A DNA stretch of 64,000 nucleotides from positions 16,876,997-16,940,996 of the forward strand of contig NC_134398.1 of the NCBI RefSeq assembly GCF_050003625.1, given 5' to 3'. The position numbers and the translations under genes are program-made. The DNA is from Haematobia irritans (taxonomy: Eukaryota; Arthropoda; Insecta; Diptera; Muscidae). The notes beneath the pieces were generated by a model. It saw only the letters and a list, made by a program, of their open reading frames with translations. It had not been told where the DNA came from and made no database searches. This document shows, one piece after another, positions 57,677-64,000 of the stretch. The stretch's first letter is position 1, and every line of letters begins with the position of its first letter.

Positions 57677-59566
57677 TTTTTATACCCTCCACCATAGGAT
57701 GGGGGTATATTAACTTTGTCATTCCGTTTGTAACACATCGAAATATTGCTCTAAGACCCCATAAAGTATATATATTCTGGGTCGTGGTGAAATTCTGAGT
57801 CGATCTGAGCATGTCCGTCCGTCCGTCCGTCCGTCCGTCTGTTGAAATCATGCTAACTTCCGAACGAAACAAGCTATCGACTTGAAACTTGGCACAAGTA
57901 GTTGTTATTGATGTAGGTCGGATGGTATTGCAAATGGGCCATATCGGTCCACTTTTACGTATAGCCCCCATATAAACGGACCCCCAAATTTGGCATGCGA
58001 TTTCTCTAAGAGAAGCAAATTTCATCCGATCCGGCTGAAATTTGGTACATGGTGTTAGTATATGGTATCTAACAACCATGCAAAAATTGATCGACATCGG
58101 TCCATAATTACATATAGCCCCCATATAAACCGATCCCCCGATTTGATTTGCGGAACCTCTAAGAGAAGCAAATTTCATCCGATCTGGCTGAAATTTGGTA
58201 CATGGTGTTAGTATATGGTCTCTAACATTCATGCAAAAATTGGTCCATATCGGTCCATAATTACATATAGCCCCCATATAAACCGATCCCCCGATTTGAC
58301 TTGCGGAACCTCTAAGAGAAGCAAGTTTCATCCGATCTGGCTGAAATTTGGTACATGGTGTTAATATATGGTCTCTAACAACCATGCAAAAATTGGTCCA
58401 TATCGGTCGATAATTACATATAGCCCCCATATAAACCGATCCCCCGATTTGGCTTGCGGAGCCTCTAAGAGAAGCAAAGTTCATCCGATCCGTCTGAAAT
58501 TTGGTAAATGGTGTTGGTATATGTTCTCTAATGACCATGCCAAAATTGGTCCGTATCGGTCCATAATTATATATAGCCCCCATATAAGCTGATCCCCAGA
58601 TTTGACCTCCGGAGCCTCTTAGAGGATCAAAATTCCTCCGATCCGGTTGAAATTTGATACGTGGTGTTAGTATATGGTCTCTAACAACCATGTAAGATTT
58701 GGTCCATATCGGTCCATAATTATATATAGCCCCCATATAAATCGATCCCCAGATTTGTCCTCCGGAGCCTCTTGGAGGAGCAAAATTCATCCAATCCGGT
58801 TGAAATTTGGAACATGGTGTTAGAATGTGGCCTCTAACAAACACGCAAGAATTGGTCCATATCGGTCCATAATTATATATAGCCCGTATATAATACGTTC
58901 CCCAGATTTGATCTCCGGAGCCTCTTGGAGGAGCAAAATTCATCCGATCCGTGGTGATAGTATAAGGCCTCTAATAACCATGCCAAAATTGATCCATATC
59001 GGTCTATAGTTATATATAGCCGATCCCCAATCACACAAAAATTGGTCCATATCGGTTCATAATCATGGTTGCCACTCGAGCCAAAAATAATCTACCAAAA
59101 TTTTATTTTTATAGAAAACATTGTCAAAATGTTATTTCTATAGAAAATTTTGTCAAAATGTTATTTCTATAGAAAATTTTGTCAAAATTTTATTTCAATA
59201 GAAAATTTTGTCAAAATTTTATTTCTATAGAAAATTTTGTCAAAATTTTATTTCTATAGAAATTTTTTTCCAAATTTTACTTCTATAGAAAATGTTGTCA
59301 AAATTTTATTTCTATAGAAACTTTAAACTTAATTATATACGTATTTAATCGGCCTTTTTTTAGTTTAATATATACCACGTATGGACTATGTGGTATATAT
59401 TACGGTGTTAGGAAGTTTTAAGATACCTTGCCATCGGCAAGTGTTACCGCAAGCCAAGTAATTCGATTGTGGATGACAGTCTTCAGTAGAAGTTTCTACG
59501 CAATCCATGGTGGAGGGTACATAAGCTTCGGCCTGGCCGAGCTTACGGCCGTATATACTTGTTTTT
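57677..59566 (+). mobile_element. DINE-like element, family 1, complete, with internal satellite
   Basis: 5' end TATACCCTCCACCATAGGAT, GGGGGTATATTAAC; ATAAAGTATATATATTCTGG; (GTCC)n at 57812-57840; about seven 153-bp central units (57930-59035); the bridge TGGTTGCCACTCGAGCCAAA; a reverse-oriented 29-bp array (59097-59325); a unique part; and the 3' end with GGTGGAGGGTACATAAGC, stem-loop TTCGGCCTGGCCGA and TATATACTTGTTTTT. Inverted ACCCTCCACCAT/ATGGTGGAGGGT lie near both ends. GTCY microsatellite, central ~150-bp repeats and end hairpin fit DINE-1/Helentron-associated elements. The 433-codon minus-strand frame (57642-58943) is the central repeat read in phase. Confidence 0.87.
59097..59325 (-). 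repeat. 29-bp satellite inside the DINE-like element
   Basis: About eight reverse-oriented units, seven of them close to consensus, between the bridge and the 3' part of the element. Position and relative orientation are identical to the array in 47443-49207. Confidence 0.93.
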
Positions 59567-60569
59567 ATTTTTATTTTCTCAAATTTTTCCTGTAGTAACA
59601 TCACCAAATAATCACAGCAAAAATAAAAACACTAATGTGACCTTCTTAAAGGAAATAAACTTTAACTATGGCCAATATAAAAATAAAAGCATTAACAACA
59701 CTTAAATAAACATTAAGATTTCTCCCCCTTAGGCAACAATCCCAAAAAAATATACTTCCCCCAACCTTGACTTTGTGAATTATTTCCACTTCGTCCTCTT
59801 TATTCCTATATATCCTTCAGGCTAGACATGGTAGTAATTCATTATTTGCAATATTGGTCAGTTCATCTGTAACTAAATTACATTTTGATTGGAGTCTTCT
59901 CAAATGGTTGAAGTTAGCCTGAATAGGAAAACAAACAAAAAAATCTGAGGGAAACAAAAGTGCGTGTCATGCGTGCCAAACCACAGGAAATGTTCACAAA
60001 GAATTTGTCCCTGCCCTTTTCTTAAAGTTTCTTAAGAAAAAAAAACCAAAGCTACAAAATTATTAAACACGCAAAGGACTTAGGACACAGTGAAAAAACA
60101 AATCAAAACTTTACAGACATTAAGTCGCTTGACCGAATTTCTAAGAATCTTTAAATGTGAAATTAGTATGTGGTCTCAAGATTGTATTCCATACAAAGTG
60201 AAATAAAACGACACCAACCAATTAAAATTATGATGACAAATAAGCATTGTAATTGCTTTGGACTAATGAGTAATTTGCGAGGGCAAGTCTTGGGTAATTT
60301 CAGAGTAGATTCAATTTAATTGGAGACAAATAAATTGCCACATAATAAAATAAATAACAAATATAATAAAAGAAAAGAAAAGAAAATACAATACAATAGA
60401 AGAAAATAATTAAAAATAAAATAAAAGTAATAAAAATAAAAATTAAACCAAATAATAAAATCATATAAAAGAAATAAAATTAAAATAAAATAATCTAAAA
60501 TAAATAAAAATTAAAATAAAATAATTTAAATTAAATTATATTCAATACAATAGAAGAAAATAATAAAAA
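59567..60569. other. Non-coding, A-rich tract
   Basis: 60340-60560 is a low-complexity AATAAAAT-type tract. The remainder has no recognised features. Confidence 0.55.
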
Positions 60570-61437
60570 AACAAGAATATACGGCAGTAAGTTCGGCCAG
60601 GCCGAATCTTATGTACCCTCCACCATGGATTGCGTAGAAACTTCTACGAAAGACTGTCATCCACAATCGAATTACTTGGGTTGTGGTATCTAAAAACTGC
60701 TTAACATCGTTTTCTAAATTGTGAGTTAGTCCATACGTTGTATATATTAGACAAAAAAGGTATGTATATGTAAGTCTACAAATAATTACGAATCGATATG
60801 GACTTTTGCACGGTACGTAGAGAGCCTAGTTAGGCATGGTTGCTAACGGCCATATACTAGCACAATGTACAAAATTTCAACAGACTCGGATGAAATTTGC
60901 TCCTCCAAGTGGCTCCAAAACCAAATAACGGGATCGGTTTATATGGGGCCTATATATGATTATGGACTGATATCGACCACTTTTGGCATGGTTGTTAAAT
61001 ATCATATACTTCCACCACGTATCAAAATTTCAACCAGATCGGATAAATTTTGCTTCTCCAAAAGGCACCGGAGGTCAAATCTTGGGATCGGTTTATATGG
61101 GGGCTATATATAACTATGGACTGATATGAACCAATTCCTGCATGTGGACCAATTTTTCCATGATCATTAGAGACCATATACTAACACCACGTACCAAGTT
61201 TCAGTCGGATCGGATGAAATTTGCTCCTTCAAGAGGTTCCGCAAGCCAAATCATCCGGATCGGATGAAATTTGTTTCTCTTAGAGGGTCTGCAAGCCAAA
61301 TTTGGGGGTCGTTTATATGGGGGCTATACGTAAAAGTGGACTGACATGGCCCATTTGCAATACCATCCGACCTACCTCAATAACAACTACTTGTGCCAAG
61401 TTTCAAGTCGATAGCTTGTTTCGTTCGGAAGTTAGTT
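60570..61437 (-). mobile_element. DINE-like family 1, hairpin end plus central units, no 5' end
   Basis: Left end AACAAGAATATACGGCAGTA with stem-loop, unique part, then central units up to TCGTTCGGAAGTTAG, where it stops and the next element begins on the opposite strand. No 29-bp array is present. Confidence 0.82.
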
Positions 61438-61999
61438 GTTATTGATGTAGGTCGGTTGGTATAGCAAATGGGCCATATCGGTTCACTTTTAAGCATGGCC
61501 CCCATATAAACAACCCCAATGAGAAGCAAATTTCATCCGATTCGGTTAAAATTTGGTACATGATGTTGGTATATGGTCTCTAACAACCATGCACAAATTG
61601 GTCCAAACGGGTCCATAATTATATATAGCCGCCATATAAACCGATCCCCAGATTTGACCTCCGGAGACTCTTCGAAGAGCAAAGTTCATCCGATCCGGCT
61701 GAAATTTGGTACATGGTGTTGATATATGGTCTCTAACAACCATGCAAAAATTGGTCCACATCGGTCCATAATTATATATAGCCTCCATATAAACCGATCC
61801 CTAGATTTGACCTCCGGAGCCGCTAAGAGAAGCAAAATTCATCCGATCCGGCTGAAATTTGGTACATGGTATTGGTATATGGTCTCTAACAACCAGGCAA
61901 AAAATTAGTCCACATCGGTCAATAATTATATATAGCCCCCATAAAACCCGATCTCCAGATTTGGCTTGCGGAGCCTCAAAGAGAACCAAATTTCATTCG
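61438..61999 (+). mobile_element. DINE-like family 1 central units, inverted against 60570-61437
   Basis: Starts TTGTTATTGATGTAGGTCGG and runs through about three and a half central units to ATTTCATTCGATCCGATA. 61438-61512 is the reverse complement of about 61312-61387, with a ~50-base loop, so the two elements meet head to head. Confidence 0.82.
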
Positions 62000-62325
62000 A
62001 TCCGATATTGTTCAGAAATTTCAGAAATAATATCAAATTTTATTAGCACCTTAGATTTGTCGGTCGATGAGTACGAGCGGAGAGCTACCATAGGTCGTTA
62101 ATGCGAACTTCACACGGAACTTTCAAAGTAAAAACTAGTGCCAAATATAGTCAATTCGAACAAATATAATCTGATTCTAAAATCAAGGCCACAGTTGCCA
62201 CAGTTGGAAGAATTCCACCAAAAATGTAAGATTTCTTACTATTTGGCAGTTTGGTATAATTCTTGAAGTTTTCCTCTCCATCTTAGAGGTAGTTCACAAT
62301 TGTTATAAAGAAAGAAATTTGGACC
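62000..62325. other. Unassigned spacer next to the final satellite array
   Basis: Includes CCACAGTTGGAAGAATTCCA and TTTTCCTCTCCATCTTAGAG, the same spacer type seen at 32000 and 34460 beside other arrays. No gene. Confidence 0.5.
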
Positions 62326-64000
62326 AAATCTCCCATAAAAATAAAATTTTAACAAAATTTTCTACAGAAATAAAATATTGAGAAAATCTTATATAGAAAT
62401 AAAATTTTGATAAAAATTTCTATAAAAATACAATTTTGATAAAATTTACTATAGAAATAAAATTTTGACAAAATTTTCTATAGAAATAAAATTTTACAAA
62501 ATTTTCTATGGAAATAAAATTTTACAAAATTTTCTATAGAAAAAAATTTTTGACAAAATTTTCTATAAAATAGAAATTAAATTTCGATAAAATTTTCCAT
62601 AAAAATAAAATTTTTAAAAAATTTTCTATAGAAATAAAAATTTTGAAAAATTTTCTATAAAAATAAAATTTTGACAAAATTCCCTACAAAAGTAAGAATT
62701 TGACAAAATTCCCTATAGAAGTAAAATTTTGACAAAATTTTCTATTGAAATAAATTGAAATAAAATTTTCTATTGAAATAAATTGAAATAAAAATGTCTA
62801 TAGAAATAAAATTTTAACAAAATTTTCTATAGAAATAAAATTTGGACAAAAGTTTCTATTGAAATAACATTTTGACAAAATTTTTTGTAGAAATATAATT
62901 TTGACAGAATTTTCTTTAGAAATTTTGATAAAAATTTAAAAGAACTAAGACAAAATTTCTATAGAAATAAAATATGGATAAAATTTTCTATAGAAGTAAT
63001 ATTTTGACAAAATTTTCTATTGAAATAAAATTTTGACAAAATTTTCTATTGAAATAAAATTTTGACAAAATTTTCTATAGGAATAAAATTTTGACAAAAT
63101 TTAGTATAGAAATATAATTTTGATAAAATTTTCCATAAAAATAAAATTTTAAAAAAAATTCTATAAAAATAAAATTTTTAAAAAATTTTCTATAGAAATA
63201 AAATTTTGACAAACTTTTCTATAGAAATAAAAGTTTGACAAAATTCCCTATAGAAGTAAAAGTTTGACAAAATTCCCTATAGAAGTAAAATTTTGACAAA
63301 ATTTTCTATTGAAATAAAATTTTGACAAAATTTTCTATGGAAATAAAATTTTAACAAAATTTTCTATAGAAATAAAATTTTAACAAAATTTTCTATAGAA
63401 ATAAAATTTTGACAAAATTTTCTATAAAAATAAAATTTTGACAAACTTTTTTATAGAAATAAAATTAAAAAAAAAAATTTCTATAGAAGTAAAATTTTGA
63501 CAAAATTTTCTATTGAAATAAAATTTTGACAAAATTTTCTATTGAAATAAAATTTTGACAAATTTTCTTTAGATATAAAATTTTGACAAAATTTCTTTTC
63601 TATTATTTCTATTAAATTTTTATCAAAATTTCTATAGAAAAATTTGTCAAAATTATATTTCTATACAAAATGAAATATAATTTTGACAAAATTTTCTATA
63701 AAAATTTTGATAAAAAATGAATAGAAATAAGATAAAATGTCTATAGAAATAAAATATGGTCAAATTTTTTCTAGAAATAAACATATGTTAAAATTTTCTA
63801 TAGAAATAAAATTTTGACAAAATTTTCTATAAAAATAAAATTTTGGCAAATATTTCTATAGAAATACAACTTTTATATAAAAATAAATATCTTGACAAAA
63901 TTTTCTATAGAAATACAATTTGACAATATTTTGACAAAATTTTCTATGGAAACAAAATTTTGACAAAATTTTCTATAGAAACAAAATTTTGACAAAATTT
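62326..64000 (+). repeat. 29-bp satellite array, continues past the window
   Basis: Forward units; local higher-order repeat with CCCTATAGAAGTAAAA variants at about 62710, 63249 and 63278. The last 100 bp are near consensus, so the array continues beyond 64000. Confidence 0.95.

Noticed and set aside
57642..58943. 433-codon frame as a real repeat protein
   Set aside because: It is the 153-bp non-coding central repeat in phase, extends into the element's 5' end, and lacks any known domain. Kept only as a finding about the period.

Overview
The window looks like intergenic, repeat-dominated DNA from a higher fly, probably a calyptrate or muscid. I infer this from the repeat content: DINE-1-like elements with (GTCY)n tracts, a tRNA-derived SINE with a CCTAA-type tail, a Tc1/mariner element and a 29-bp AT-rich satellite. 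I found no intact host gene and no rRNA or functional tRNA gene. The only protein-coding relic I recognise is a mariner-type transposase with two stop codons. By eye, about two fifths of the 64 kb is one satellite whose 29-bp unit is built around the palindrome TTTCTATAGAAA. Satellite strand is given as + when the top strand reads GACAAAATTTTCTATAG followed by AAATAAAATTTT, and as - for the reverse complement.

Layout. 1-11.7 kb: satellite blocks interrupted by tRNA-SINE copies, a Helitron-like repeat (4.4-5.4 kb) and three copies of a fold-back element (1.2, 9.1 and 10.6 kb). 11.8-13.4 kb: a piggyBac-like non-autonomous element with TTAA flanks, then a 120-bp-arm hairpin. 14.5-16.9 kb: pieces of three DINE-like families. 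17-20.6 kb: a duplicated satellite module with a 232-bp AT microsatellite. 21.9-23.8 kb: SINE and mariner. 24-42 kb: satellite in both orientations with higher-order repeats and dispersed duplicated blocks. 42.5-49.2 kb: two near-complete DINE-like elements, one carrying a nested SINE. 50.6-53 kb: satellite. 53-55.2 kb: a second DINE family and a small hairpin element. 55.8-56.5 kb: an unrelated degenerate 27-bp minisatellite. 57.7-62 kb: a complete DINE-like element and an inverted pair. 62.3-64 kb: satellite.

Two observations stand out. First, the fold-back element at 9.1-9.7 kb has two near-identical 227-bp arms, and each encodes a hammerhead ribozyme motif with every conserved core position present. 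A second copy at 10.8 kb differs by paired changes that keep stem III. Hammerheads of this small-stem-III type are known from the terminal repeats of Penelope-like retroelements, so this may be a non-autonomous relative. Second, the 29-bp satellite occurs at a fixed place and orientation inside the DINE-like elements, between their 153-bp central tandem repeats and their hairpin-bearing end. This suggests that the genome-wide satellite was seeded from a minisatellite carried by a mobile element. The 153-bp repeats equal 51 codons and stay open in one frame, giving long but probably meaningless reading frames of up to 433 codons.
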